From Edolisoma coerulescens (Eukaryota > Chordata > Aves > Passeriformes > Campephagidae): a stretch of DNA of 64,000 bases. Each line of letters starts with the position of its first letter. The first letter of the stretch is position 1. Position numbers and translations under genes: made by a program. Where the stretch lies: NCBI GenBank assembly GCA_013397115.1, contig VWZW01006289.1, forward strand, positions 1,855,650-1,919,649, in the 5' to 3' direction. Positions 26,569 to 39,100 of the stretch are shown here, one piece after another. The notes under the pieces were generated by a model. It was given only the letters and a program-made list of their open reading frames with translations, was not told the DNA's origin and searched no databases.

Positions 26569-26637
26569 ACATATGTATGTAATATATATATGTATATGTA
26601 TATATATGTATGTATATATGTGTGTATATAAGTATGT
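26569..26637. repeat. TA/TATG microsatellite
   Basis: Alternating ATGT and AT units make an almost pure purine-pyrimidine alternating tract of about 70 bp, partly self-complementary. It is likely to vary in length between individuals. Confidence 0.9.
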
Positions 26638-29600
26638 CTGATCTATACCTAATGTATACCAGCAGTTATGTAATTTAGCTGTTTAACTTTCACTTCCATT
26701 CCCGGAAACTGTTTGTGTGTTTCTAAGTGTGGTTTTCCACTGTTTTCCGGGGGGCAGGGCCTCATTACATGTGATGAAGTGTCTTTTACTAGCTCAGAGA
26801 GCAACGCTCCTTCTTCTGAAGTCAGTGTCCTTAAACTCAGGGCCTGCTCGTGGTGATCTCTCACCCAGAAGTTTTAGGTGACCGATGTTGCCTCTCATGC
26901 ACCCGTGGCAGCTGTCACAATTAGCCACGAAAGTACCTGTGCTCCAGCTAGATCTGAAGCGATTTAAGTCAAATCATCAAAACCAATTAAAACAAATAAC
27001 TAAGCACACAGAAGAATGCACTCAGCCTAAGATACTCCAGCAGACCAAAGCATCTGTGCACCCAGCTGTTTGGTGTACAAAGCAGATGTGACAAGATGTT
27101 TGGACCTGGTGTTGTTTATGTATCAGGAGATTTGGGCTGGATGGATTCACCGGCTATAACAAATGTCCTCATTTATCCTGGCTTGTTCTTATGCTACAGC
27201 CTATTCTAGGGGACAGACACGTGGCATACAGAGAACCCAATGTGTCAGGAACACTGAAATCTTGTTTATTTGCTGACAGTTTGCTATAAAAGCCAGATGA
27301 GGGAATAAAAGGTCTTTTTGGAGCTTCTAATTATTAAAAAAAAATTTTTTAACTCTTATTGAGAGTATGTTCAGTAATATGGAACATAACAAAATTATTC
27401 TTAGTGTCCTTACACAATTGTTATTCAATAAAATTCCCACAAGCTGATGGTAATATGTTCTGACTCATGGGATTTTATAGTGTGGATCTCCTAATATTTG
27501 GGATTTCAATTCAAGCACTGATTTTGGAGTCAGATGCTTTGTGAGAATCTCATTCTGCCCTCAATTTCTTACCCCCAGAGTCTCAATCTCTTCTGGTTGC
27601 AGGGAAAAGCCTGGAAACATAACCCATATTAAGTCTCAAACACCAGACGGCAAACAGAAATATACAACATTTATTTATTATTTTTTTTATGCTCCTGATT
27701 TTTAACACTTAGAGTTGGCAATATTGCAACTGGAATTAGGTTTGAATGAAGACTAAGGGCTGAATGCCAGCTTACTCTCTCTGTCTCTCTCTGAAGAAAA
27801 GCAATGCTCGGAAATGCCTGGAAATGAAGGGCCTGATTCACGACTTCCTTCCAGGGCAGCTCATGCTGCCTTTACCCTGCTTGTAAACCTAGATTCAAAT
27901 ATTCATGTATATTCCTAACCGCGTCCAAATCCAAACAGTACAAATAGTCTTTTTCTTTAGAACATGATAACCTCAGGTAAAAAATAGTTTGATTTCTGTG
28001 ATATGTGAAATCTGGATCTATTTTAAATAAGGCCATCTCTATTTAAAACCCATCTGTGAAACTCCTAAAACAGGGTGTGTCAAATAATCTGAGAACATTT
28101 TTTTTTAAAATAATGTTTTTACTTACTTGTTTCTTCTGCAAGTTTTTTCCACAAGTAATATCGTGAAGCAACAATTTTAAAAGCACTGATTATACTCTCC
28201 AAGTAAAATGGCTTCTGAATTCACATGCCTGGACTGTACTGCTTCCTCAAAGCCACTAAATACTGGAATTCAATAGAAAAGGAAAAGTTGGTTCAACTGC
28301 TCTGAAAAATGCCTGTAATTGTAGTGAATGTAGTCTTTTCTACCAAAAATTTCCAGTCTGTTGGTTTTGCCCACCAATAATTTAAGCTCCTCTTTTTGGA
28401 TTGAAAGCAGTTAATTTGTCAATTTCTTTTTAATTAATGAGAGATTAGTGTGAGGAAAAAAACCTTACGTCTCCCCTGTACCACCCCAAATCCTTTGCGT
28501 GCCTAAATATACCAGAGCACTGAGGGTGAACTGTGTGTGTACACGTTCCTGTACTGCCAGCAGTACTTCTGACACTGCTCAAACAGCACAGGCTCACAAC
28601 TTACAAAAGGCAGTTGGCACAGATTTCAGGTCTGTGGCTCAGTTTGGGGGCTCTGGACCTCAGTGTGCTCTGGTGAACTATAATGAACATTTTGAACAGT
28701 ACAAACGAAACGCTCTTCTTACAACAAAGGATGTTGTTGACAAGGTGACAAGTTTGATCGGTCACATGAAATGGAACTGGTCCTACAGGTTTTGAGTGTT
28801 GTCTCCTGACAACTCAAGCATTAAGCCACAATATAGTCGTATATAGATTGAATGCATCCAAGTATCAGTAGGGAAGGCAGTAAAACATTGCTCTGAAGGC
28901 TCAAGTTTGACTGAAATGATCCATAAGCATTGTCCTGGTGCTCCTCTCCATAGTGAATAACATAGGGGGCTGTTTGTCCTGCCTCAGAAAGGCTCTTCAT
29001 TGTAGCAACAGGTAAATAATCCAAATTTGCCCTGATCTGGTGCATTTCCCAGTGCAATCCACCCCACCAGTCCTGCAGCAGGCACTCTCACACGAGCAAT
29101 GCATGACAGGGGACAGAAGCCAGCCACTGCTGTTCTCAGAGCTGTCTCACCCATTGACTTTCCCTGGCAAGCACAAGGTTCCTGCAGCAGCAGCAGTGTA
29201 TTACCTCAGCTGCCAGGGTCCTGTGTCACTGAAATATTTTCCATCAAAGGGAAACCTCTGTGAAGCAGCAGAGCACAAGGGCTGGCTGTCCGCTTAAACT
29301 CTTGTAATGCTTAACCCATTGCCTCCCCTCCGCAGTAGCCCTTCAGATGAAAGATTCTCTTTGCTTTTGATAAGTCTCCTCCAGCCACAGTCTAGTGCAA
29401 ATATTTGATACTGTAGAAAATCACATATATTGGCAGCAGGCCGCTGAGGCTCTCTTATGAGTCTGTTTTATCTTTTAGGAACCTGCCTGCCATTTGTGGC
29501 CACGGAGTAAGTTCAGTACTGCTATAAATTGCGAAGTTTGATGCTGTTTGCAGGGGAGAGATAGAAAATTGTATCACACAAAGCAGTGAGAGGATGTTAC

Positions 29601-32600
29601 GGAAGCTTCCTGATCTCTATAGACTCCATCACGCCCACCCTTTCCCTTGTGGAGAACAGACAAGAAAACAACCATTCATATATGCATAAACATACCATAT
29701 CTTTGCATACACTACAAAAACTTGCCTGGGCACTACAGTAAAAACATTGGAGTAAGTACATTTGTAGAAGAAAGATGAGGATTATGCCAGTGCACCTGAA
29801 GCAAAGTTATTGCTACTTGTAACTTGTGACAGCAAATACTAATGGCTGTTTTAATTAGACACGTTTTTGTTGTCCTCATTCTTTATCGGTGCAACATAAC
29901 CAATGGATTTACCTTGAAAATACAGATGAGCTCACCTCTGCTCCTGATCCACACAGCCACTGGCCATGTGTCACTGGGGAGCCATGTGCACGTCACATGC
30001 TGGTGGCATGACAAAGGCAAGATGGGTTCTGCCTCCAAAAGCATGCTTACATATGTTTTTTCTTGTACAATTTTAGCTGTCATGTGGCAGAGGATATCAG
30101 AGACGTTACACGTGGGACAGATTGTTTACAATTACGCGCCCAGCAAAGGGCCAGAAGTTATAACAAAAAAATTTAAATGTGATTTCTCATCTCGATAAGT
30201 CAGATCAGCAGTTGTCCTTGATACTGTGCCCCACCAGTATGAACCATGACAGAGCAACAGAGCCACACAGATCCACACACTGTGCTGGCCTGGGGTGACC
30301 CTTAGGTCCAGAATCCATTTTATTGTCTTAAGGGTAAATTTAAAGCCTAGCAGGAACTGAAGGGGACTGAAAAAGACAAGCTTTTTATAACACAGTTCTT
30401 AATAAAAGGTATACAGTTATGTGGTGTTTTGTTGGGTTTTTTTACAACCTTCCTTTTCCGGGCGTTTAGTTTCAGGTTTTAGTCTCCAAACCATAAAAAA
30501 AATAGCATCATCTAGCAGTAGAAAAATAATTTCCCATGGAAAGAACCCCACATAGAGTAATATCATTAGTCTGACATGTTTTTAAATAAAAGCCTCTAAA
30601 GGCAGGTATGTAGATTCATTCATGTTTAGTCACCTAAATAAATGGATTAACCTATAGAGCATTAGGCATGTGCAGTTCCCACTGCGTCTGAACACCTGTC
30701 CATGACTTAGTGGGGATTTTACTGCCCAGTTCTGGAAGCACAGATGTGAAATTAGAAGTTTTGATTTTAAAACCCAGACCTCACTTTACAGACAATCAGA
30801 AGTTGTTGAGTTTTTTTAAGAAAATTAAAACATTGACTGTAGTGGGGAAGGAAACAGCACTGGAAAAATTAATTACAGGAAAACATGAAAAATTTGATTC
30901 TGTTATGATCAGCACGCAGAAATCTTGACTTATGTGAGGCTCGGTAAGTCTCTTTCATGTTGAAATCAGTTTGAAAAGGGAATTAATGTTGAGAGTAGGA
31001 AGTACTGAGAGAGATTTAAAAAAAAAAAACAAACCTGTAAGCTTTCCAAAACATTTTGAACTTAAACAAAATTCACCTTAGGAGGTTCCATTTCAGCTTT
31101 CTTCTGCAACTTAGTTTCCTGCTAAAACTGTCCAGTTAAGTATGCTGACAGCAAAGCATTACAGGATTTTTCCCTAACTTCACCCCTTTCTAGGAATTCA
31201 TCCTTTAGTGTGACTAAAGATGCCACTTTGTATACAGAGAATAACAAAAGCACGTGGGTAGTGGGTATCTCAAAATCCTGGGCATATGATGATGGCAATA
31301 TCAAGCGAATCAGGCGTCCTGAGTCAGCATGCTGTGTGAAGTGCTCCAAACCTCTGTAAAGGGCAATTCCCTTGGGTCGAGTTCAGGTCACTAGAGCAGT
31401 GCAGGGAAACCCGTTCAGAAAATGCTGTGTACAGGCCCCAGTTTACAGGCTTGATTTATGGCTGCAGCACAGTACTTTCAGCTTTTTCAGGGGACTCTTA
31501 CATTGAAAATCTGAACTAATTATCTGAAAATAACATCTGTTGCACTGAAGTTCCAAAACACGCACCTATTAACAAGGAGGATCAGAAAAGCACTGATTAT
31601 TTACACATCATCTATTTTAACTACCTGGTAGCAGTGCTGGAATCATAATAATTTCCTGATCCCCACATCCCTAATCACAGAACAAGAGCTCATGGCTCCT
31701 CCAGGAGACACCAGAATAATTAGCATACCTTTGAAACATCTTCATCTTTAACAAATGCAGTGGGACTAAGAACACAGCTTTGTGACTAGACCAAGAGATA
31801 AAAAAATGCCAGCCATTAAAAAGCAGGTTTGCCAAATCTGCTGCTGAGTTGCTTTTTCTTTCCATATCTGTGTATCTGCTGTTGTACAAAAGAGCTTTCA
31901 AGAACTGGCCTGAAGAAGCATTCTCATTCTTTCTTCCCATAAAAAAGCAGACCTGGCACAGGCACAGTAAATAAAAATAACAAGCATATGATGCCCAAGA
32001 TGCATGTGAACATTAAGTGACGTTGGCAGCCCCCGCAAATAGAACTCTGGTTAAAAATAGCCTTTGTCTAAATGTGGAAAGTGAGTAAATATAGTAGCAG
32101 TTTCAGCTTACTACAGAGGCTTACAGGCTCCAAGTAACAGAGCTTATTATAGAGCATGTGCGTCAGCAAAGGGGAGAAAAGGGAGAAAAGAAAGACGACG
32201 CATTCTGCAATTAGTATCTACAATGAGACACAAATTAACTTTTCCCCTCGTTATTTTTCTTGTTGTTTGGGAATTGTTACAGTGCTAAAGAGGAAAAGAG
32301 CTGGGATTGAGGAGAAAGCTGAAGCTAGCACTGAAGAGCAACACAGGGAGCTTTCTGCACAAAGGCTGGTTGCACAGAAAATGAGATGTAAAAAGAGACA
32401 ACAGGACAGACTGTCATCTCAGGTTCTCTTGAGACAAATAAGGAGTATTGTAACCTGTCTAGAGGGAGCTCTCCTGGATTTGCTTCCCTCATTTGACTGA
32501 GCATAAGCCGGTGAGCCAACTTTTGAACTGACTGAACAGAAAGCAACACCAGTGCTTTCCCCTGCCTCTATTCACTCCCTACTTTCAACGAACCCTTGCA

Positions 32601-33583
32601 AGTTTTTTCAGTGATTGCAGAAGTTGCTTCACTGAATCAGTAAGTCTGTTCTACCTCATGTCTCACTTCATAAACAATTTGCTATGCAGTTGAGGCAGGG
32701 AAAGCCCACAAACAAAACCTGTGGGGTATCTTACTGGGGAAGAGCACCTGCTGCATAATGCATGTGTGTATTTAAGTAACCTCCCCAGGACGTTATCTCC
32801 AGGCATGACATTGCAGGCAGGGAGTCCTTCAGTATTTTTAACATTCTCTTTTGGTTGAATTGACAAAAAGGAGAGAAACATTCCCCTGTTTGTGTCTCTG
32901 ATCTCTTCAAATCAGAGGGAGGGTGGAAAAGATCCTTTGTATTTCTTTCAATGCTCAATTCAATTAAAGCAGTACTCCCAAAAGTCCAAAGTCCTCCCCT
33001 CATTCATGCAGAAAAGGACACTTTTTACAGGGTTCAGTGGGTTTCTGTTTCTGTACACAGTTTCTTATCTTCTCACTTTGCACTGAGAGGAATGGGGTGA
33101 CAGTGCATAACAGAAAAACAAATGTTTGGGAGCGTTAGATGAGATACAGCATGACATAAAAGTTGTGGCCAGCTAAGAGTTGTCAGCAAAGTTGCCTTAT
33201 TCAAATGGCATGGTAAATAAATGTTATAAATTTCTAAGTAGATCCTAAATTAGCTTTTGGCGTAGTGCATCACTATAACAAGTTAATTTTGCAGCTCCAA
33301 GGAATAGCCTTATATGGTTCACTTAAGTAATCATGCTAAGTGAATGTTTAAGTGAGAACCATTTGCCAAATGCAAAGCAAGTACCATATATAACCTCTTA
33401 CACAACGACATAACACAGCAATGCTGGCTGGTTTTCAAAATTCTGGGTTTTGTACAGATTATACCTGCTAACTCCAACCAACACCTGAGCCAAAAAGGAG
33501 CTACCTGGAATATACTACCACGACTGTTCAGAATTAGTAATTTAGCATTTATCCTGGCCTGTCTTCCTGATCATGCAGAAGAT

Positions 33584-33607
33584 TCCCTTCCCTTCCCTTC
33601 CCTTCTT
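33584..33607. repeat. CCCTT microsatellite
   Basis: About four and a half copies of the 5-bp unit TCCCT/CCCTT in a pyrimidine-only run. Confidence 0.85.
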
Positions 33608-34765
33608 CCAGTATGACAAACAATAGTTTTGGCAATCTTCCATACTTTTATTGTTTTACTAAGAAAGAAGAAATAAGAAAGGAAGGGAAGGAGAAAAACA
33701 ATGTACCGAAACCTTCAATTATTATTTCAAAAGAATTCGAGCCTTGTTCTAGTCTAGTGCATCCTTGTCCCAGTATTTGTGCTGTTTCTCTGGCTTTCTT
33801 CTCTTACAGCCATCAGTGGCCGAAAAAAACGTATTCAGGAAAGGCGGTTACAACATAATCTGTGTAAGCTTAATACTGATTGCTTCTCCCTCCCTCCCCC
33901 ACCCTTGCATCCTTCACCACCTATAAATATGGCAAGCTAAACTATTAGGGATAACTGAAAAAGTTCAGACAGACATGCCTGTGTCTATTAGTCATCATTC
34001 ATGCATTGTACCAAAATAACCTGCAATAGATGCCGTCTTATTTCTTGCTAGAGAGTGCTGTTGAGTTCTTGCATTCACAATAAATCTGTTTGGAAGACTG
34101 CCCTTAAAGAGTTGCCATGGTGATTATTTTGGTACCATAAAGTAGAAGAAGCTAAAGTACTTACTAGCCCTATCCAAAATCTTGTCTTTTGGGGAGAAAA
34201 AAAAAAAGAAATCAGCAGATGGCATTTGTCAGAAATTCAACATTCTGATTATTACTGATGTTGTGTTTTTGGAGGAACTCTGGGGTTTGAGGTTTTCTGG
34301 CCAGAAAAAGGAGAATGAATGGGGTGAGGGGAAGGGAATGGGGGAAAAAAAATGAAGTCAGTATATCTGAAATCCCTTTAGCTTGCACTATTACAACAGT
34401 TTAGGAATAGTTGAAACAGTAGGTGTTAAGTAGTGAAAATCTTTGAAAGAGTCTCCTTCCAGACTATTTACTAAATACTTAACATACTGTAAGCCGAAGA
34501 AGAGAAAATTGTTATCTCTTTGTGAAAACATCACAGACTTCCAAATGGTTAATTTTAGCTCCCTTTTGCACCTTTCTTATGATAGAATCTCCACGGGAAC
34601 GTGAGAAATGTCCCAAAGAAATCTATGTATAAGTCTTTCTGCTTTGCATAGTAGAGGCACATGGATGCAGCTCTTCAAATTACGCTGTGTATTTGGTGTG
34701 ACTGTAATGGAAAAGGTGAATTTAGGTTGATACAGTGAAATTAGTGCACCATTTCACTTCAGTAC

Positions 34766-34798
34766 AAAAAAAAAAAAAAAANNNAAAAAAAAAAAAAA
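34766..34798. other. A-homopolymer containing a 3-base N gap
   Basis: A run of A is interrupted at 34782-34784 by NNN and continues as A. The true length is therefore not known; the gap is probably an unresolved homopolymer. I could not tie the run to a processed pseudogene or SINE: no coding remnant or clear target duplication is visible around it. Confidence 0.95.
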
Positions 34799-35435
34799 GC
34801 CATCAGGTTAGCTGCTCAAACACTTATTTGCTGAGTTCTCCAGTCAGTCTAGGGCCTGTATAGATTATGCACAGATTTAAATTCCAAAGTATGGCATCAA
34901 ACTGGGACAAGTATGAGTGCAAGCATGCACCAGGACATGATGTTGGGTGTCGGCAGAGCATGAAGGAGCAGTTGCTGGTCCCACCAGCACAGCACAGACA
35001 CCAGCTTGTGTCCTAGAGGCGGCACAGCTGTGTTAGGTACCAGAGATGTGTCCCGGGCAGGGTGCCGTGCTGACAGGTCCATAAAGCTCCTCAGATTTGG
35101 AGTTAGCTCAGGTATTGCTGCAGGAGGCTTCCTCGCATGATTTAGGGGAGTTGCAATGTGTCATACGGTTCTCTTCACTCACAAGCTCTACTTTTGCTCC
35201 TTTTAGCTGTCAGTTTTTCTCCAAGGCAATAGCAGCCTCCACTTCTTCACATACAAAGAATCCAGAGTTTTGGTGAAAAACAGCTTTGTTTGCCTTCAAC
35301 TTTATTTACTTAAAACTGTAAAATTGGCCCCTTCCTGGTGAAAGGTGCCAGCTGAACCGCTCCAGGAACTGAAACTCTTTATTCACTCTGGCGCTCATTT
35401 GCAGCCCATTGGAGTCAATGACAAGCCTTTAATTG

Positions 35436-35625
35436 ACCGGTTTGCTGGCTCCTGGGTCCGGGCTGCCCAGGGCCGGCAGCAGCTGTGCAAACTCGCTGGC
35501 ACTCCCTCCCCGAGCACCTCCGAGGGAGAGCTGGGTCCGAGCGCCGGGGAGCTGGCTCAGCCCGAAATCCCACCCCGAAACTGCAGCTGCCGAGCAGCGG
35601 CGGGAATTCACCGAGCTCCTGCTTG
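35436..35625. other. Compact CpG-rich patch
   Basis: About fifteen CpGs in 190 bp, including GGGCCGGCAG, CCCCGAGCACCTCCGAGG and CGAGCGCCGGGGAGC, make this one of the most CpG-dense pieces of the window. Stop codons are rare, which explains overlapping open frames of up to 189 codons across it (35433-36002); the composition of these frames (A, P, R, S-rich) follows the base bias and no domain is recognisable. It may be a small CpG island serving an unseen transcript. Confidence 0.55.
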
Positions 35626-36070
35626 GGGCTGCTTTCTTCCAAAGAAGCTGTGTTCAGGGCCAGGGGATAATGGAGGTTGTGCTGCCTCTGACACCTCTGG
35701 TGTGCGTTCCCCACCTCCGCCCTGTGCCGAGTGGGGTACGATGCCAGCAGGACGAATGTGAGGACAGGCAGTGCCTCATCTCGTCTTGGGATGAGCCGTG
35801 TTCAGCTGCCATTCAGGACAGCTGGTCACTACTGTCTTTTGGGATTATCCTCGTTTCCCAGTTTTCCATCTCTGTACTTAGAGTTTGGGGTTTTTTGCAT
35901 TTTTGCTGCCAGAAAGAGGAACCTGGCTTATGTGGGGAAATGCAAAAGGCAGAAAAAGAAAAAAAAAAAAATCGACAAATTCTCACCCCCACCTCCAATT
36001 AAGGCATTTTCAGGGAGGGTGGGATTTATTGAAAAATTTCCAGTAAACCTTTCACAGGACATGCTCTGTT

Positions 36071-36140
36071 AAGAAAGAAAAAACCCCACAAAACCAAAAC
36101 CCCACCAAATAAAACTCATAAAAGCATAACCAAAACCAAC
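36071..36140. repeat. A/C-rich low-complexity run
   Basis: Repeated AAAACC and CCCCAC(A/C)AAA pieces on the plus strand, nearly free of G and T. Low-complexity sequence without further meaning that I can see. Confidence 0.6.
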
Positions 36141-39100
36141 TTTACCAGCTTTAGTTTCCATTTCTGTATAGCTGCCAAGAAGATTTCAGAAATCCCTTCT
36201 GGTCACTTTTGACCAGGTAAGTTTGACTTCAGGTTAGTGACTGGTCATAAAGACCCTTCTGCACCATAAACTTAATTAACTATCCAGGCCCTGTTAGCAT
36301 CTTCTCTCCCTGTAGATCTGAAGAGTGACCAAACGCTCCTCAGCAAAACTGGTGACGACTCTTCACAGATAAGGAATAGACAAAGTGGATATCTAAGATC
36401 AGAAAGGGCAGAGATTAAGAGTATTGTGACTCAGTAGGAAACTCAAAAGGTCAGCTGAGGATTGCATAGTAAAACTGAAGCTGAAGGTAATTCAAATGTA
36501 TTGCACAGTTAGTAGGAGACTTAAGAAGTAGGGAAAGAGAAGAAAATTGAAATAATTTCATTCTGTTTGTTCTCTTAATGGGAAGAGAAATTGCAAAGAG
36601 GTAGCACATGCTGATAATTTATTGTTCAAAAGTTTTGAACAGCCCCATGCCACCTGTAAAGACAATCATTAAGCTCTGTGTATGTGGTTAAAGTTTCCTG
36701 CTGTAGTAAGAATGTCATGTGTGAAAGTTTAGTTCCACCATAACTCTCGAAATATTTACTGACATGTAAAAAGACCTCTCAGCCTCACGTTATTTCCACC
36801 AAGGTTTCCCTGAGGAAAATGTTTGTTTAATAATTGGCTTATAACAGATGTTAGAATGAATAACAGAACATTAACCTGGACAATTTTGGGGTGGAAAGTC
36901 TGAAATGGTGCACTAGAAGTTCCAGCAAACAGTAATTGCCAAGCTCAAAAAAGTAAGAGAAAAGGGAGAGTCAGTGGCACTGTAGAATAAGCACACTCCA
37001 TGGGCATTTTCACTCAAGGCAGGATGTATGTATAAGCCACCTGGAGCCCTGGTTTGAAGTTATCTGAAGTTATAGGAAGTACTCTGTCAACCTGGATGGG
37101 AGACGTGACAAGTCCAGTTCTAGAGGGCTCACGCGTTGCCCTTCATTTGAGGTACCATGGAACAACATTTGGCAAGAGGCTGTAGAAGACGGAGGCCTGG
37201 GGAGCAAGAAGCTGAGTGAAAGCCCAGGCTAGACAGCAGCAGTGTTTGCTCATTTGACATACCTTTCTGTATTATATCTATAATTTGGATGGACTGATGA
37301 AAGCAAGCCTGGGTCTGCTGATTCTCTCCTAGGTGCTTTTCCTCTCATAAAGCCTTACCTTAAACTTCTCACAATCCTGCACTAAATTATCAGTGTTCAT
37401 TTCTACCTGTGTCAGTCTTATTTCCTCATTTCTTGATGTAATGAGTTGTCTAATTACTGCAACATCAATTCCTTCAGCAACTTCAAATAATTACATCTGT
37501 GTATTTCAATGACATCCTGAAGAGTTTGGGGGAGGTTTGCTTCAGGCTCAAAAGCATCAGGTGCCTCCTGATACACACTTTCTGCCAAGATCTCTCGTCT
37601 TCCCTACTCTCTGAAACATCTAGAAACAAATATATGTCAGTTCTAATTAAAACAATCACCCAAGTACTGGATCTGACTCAGGGATTATCATTGTGATTTT
37701 AAGAGCTGCTTTCTCTGCACAGTTGTACAAGGTGTCTCATTTGTTTGTAATCTTCATGTTTCCATGATACCATATTTCAGTTTTTCCTTACCTTCCTTTT
37801 CAAAAAAGTTATACAGTTTCTCTTGCTGCATTTATATATACTCAAAGGAAAAACAAAAATAGTGATGAGCCAGAAAAGTTTGCTGTATTCGTTCACTGCA
37901 TTGCTATTGTCTGCTACGTGTTTTCTCTTGCTTAATGCATAAGCAGAACTGCAGTCCTGCCTGCCTCTCACTGAGCCAGGGAAGGGACAGGGGGAGCTGT
38001 AGGAACAGCAGCGGAAGGGGGGCACTGCACTGGTCTCTAAAAGCAGCTCTTGAAACACAGTGCCTTTCCACACCAGTGTCAGTATGGAATGAGAACGGGC
38101 TGCTGCCCCCATATTCTGTACAATCACCTTGCTTTAGCAGAGAAACACCACGGCAGGCATGCAGGCTCCCACCCCCAAAAAATGAGCAGCCACAAACCAT
38201 CTGAACAACACGTCAGAATTCACCCTTTCAAGCTTCACACATCCACACCTGTGACAGTCACCTAAACTTTGACTCATAAGAGACAATTCATCTCATCCTA
38301 ATAAAGCCATGTAAATTGAGGTAATTTATGCCACAGAAACCCCTTTCTCCCTCTTCCCAGAAATAAAAGCTTACATGTTGTAAGGTCCATTTTATCTCTG
38401 TTAAGGGCATTTGGGAAAAAGCTCATGCTCTTGGTAGAGAGGACACTCGAGGGAAGAAAGTCAGTGATGTAAATGTACCTAACCGCACAGTCAGAAGACT
38501 ACACTTACAATAACCTGGGGCCCTTCTTACTAGAACATTGTACAGGGATGTGGGTGGAGACTTTTTTAAACATTAATGTTCTCTGGCATATGTTCTAAAT
38601 AAATGAGCGGAATAAAAAAGCATAGAAAAATATTTTGTATTGGGATTATTAATCTCCACTGTATTCAGCCACATCTTAGCAACAAACATTCCCCTGAGGA
38701 ATTATTTCAATCAGAATTCACTTCTTGGTCTTCCAGTCCTTTTGGGCATATTTGAATTACATTTGGTGCATGAAATATATTTTGGGGCATAACCACAGGG
38801 CAGTTTGGAAAGACCTTGGGGATAGTTTTGTACATAGGCTGTGAGTGGATAAATTGCATTTAAAATCATCCACTTGGAATTCCAGTGTTCTTGAGGTAGT
38901 GGCTGCTTGAGATCAGCATGAAACATTCTCCTGGCTGAACACATGCAATTGTGTTATCAGGTGCATGGTATCCATCCTTAATCACACTAAAATCGGTGAT
39001 TAGAAAAGTTGTGGAGAAGCTTAATGGTTGCAAGATAAGGTTATTTCATTAATGCTTCAGAGATTGTAATGAAGTTTTTTTTGCATGAGAAGCAATAGTG

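Larger units (their letters stand above)
18261..34765. other. Long AT-rich stretch without recognisable genes
   Basis: About 16.5 kb in which I recognise no gene, RNA gene or young interspersed repeat. It contains a CpG-rich patch (about 19575-19870), an 18-19-bp direct repeat (about 23413-23462), two microsatellites (26465-26637), a CT-rich run (about 27775-27793) and a CCCTT repeat (33584-33607). Open frames reach 118 codons (29842-30198) but show no domain. Confidence 0.5.

Noticed and set aside
32156..32500. 114-codon plus-strand frame with helical, charged middle part
   Set aside because: No recognisable family, no splice context and no promoter; consistent with chance in purine-rich DNA.
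35433..36002. 189-codon plus-strand open frame and its overlapping partners as a gene
   Set aside because: It lies in the CpG-rich patch where stop codons are rare, has biased A/P/R/S composition, overlaps open frames on both strands and shows no domain.
37084..37120. 5S rRNA-like words (AGTACT ... TGGATGGGAGAC)
   Set aside because: Only the short box-like segment resembles 5S rRNA; the rest of the gene is absent and spacing is wrong, so it is probably chance.
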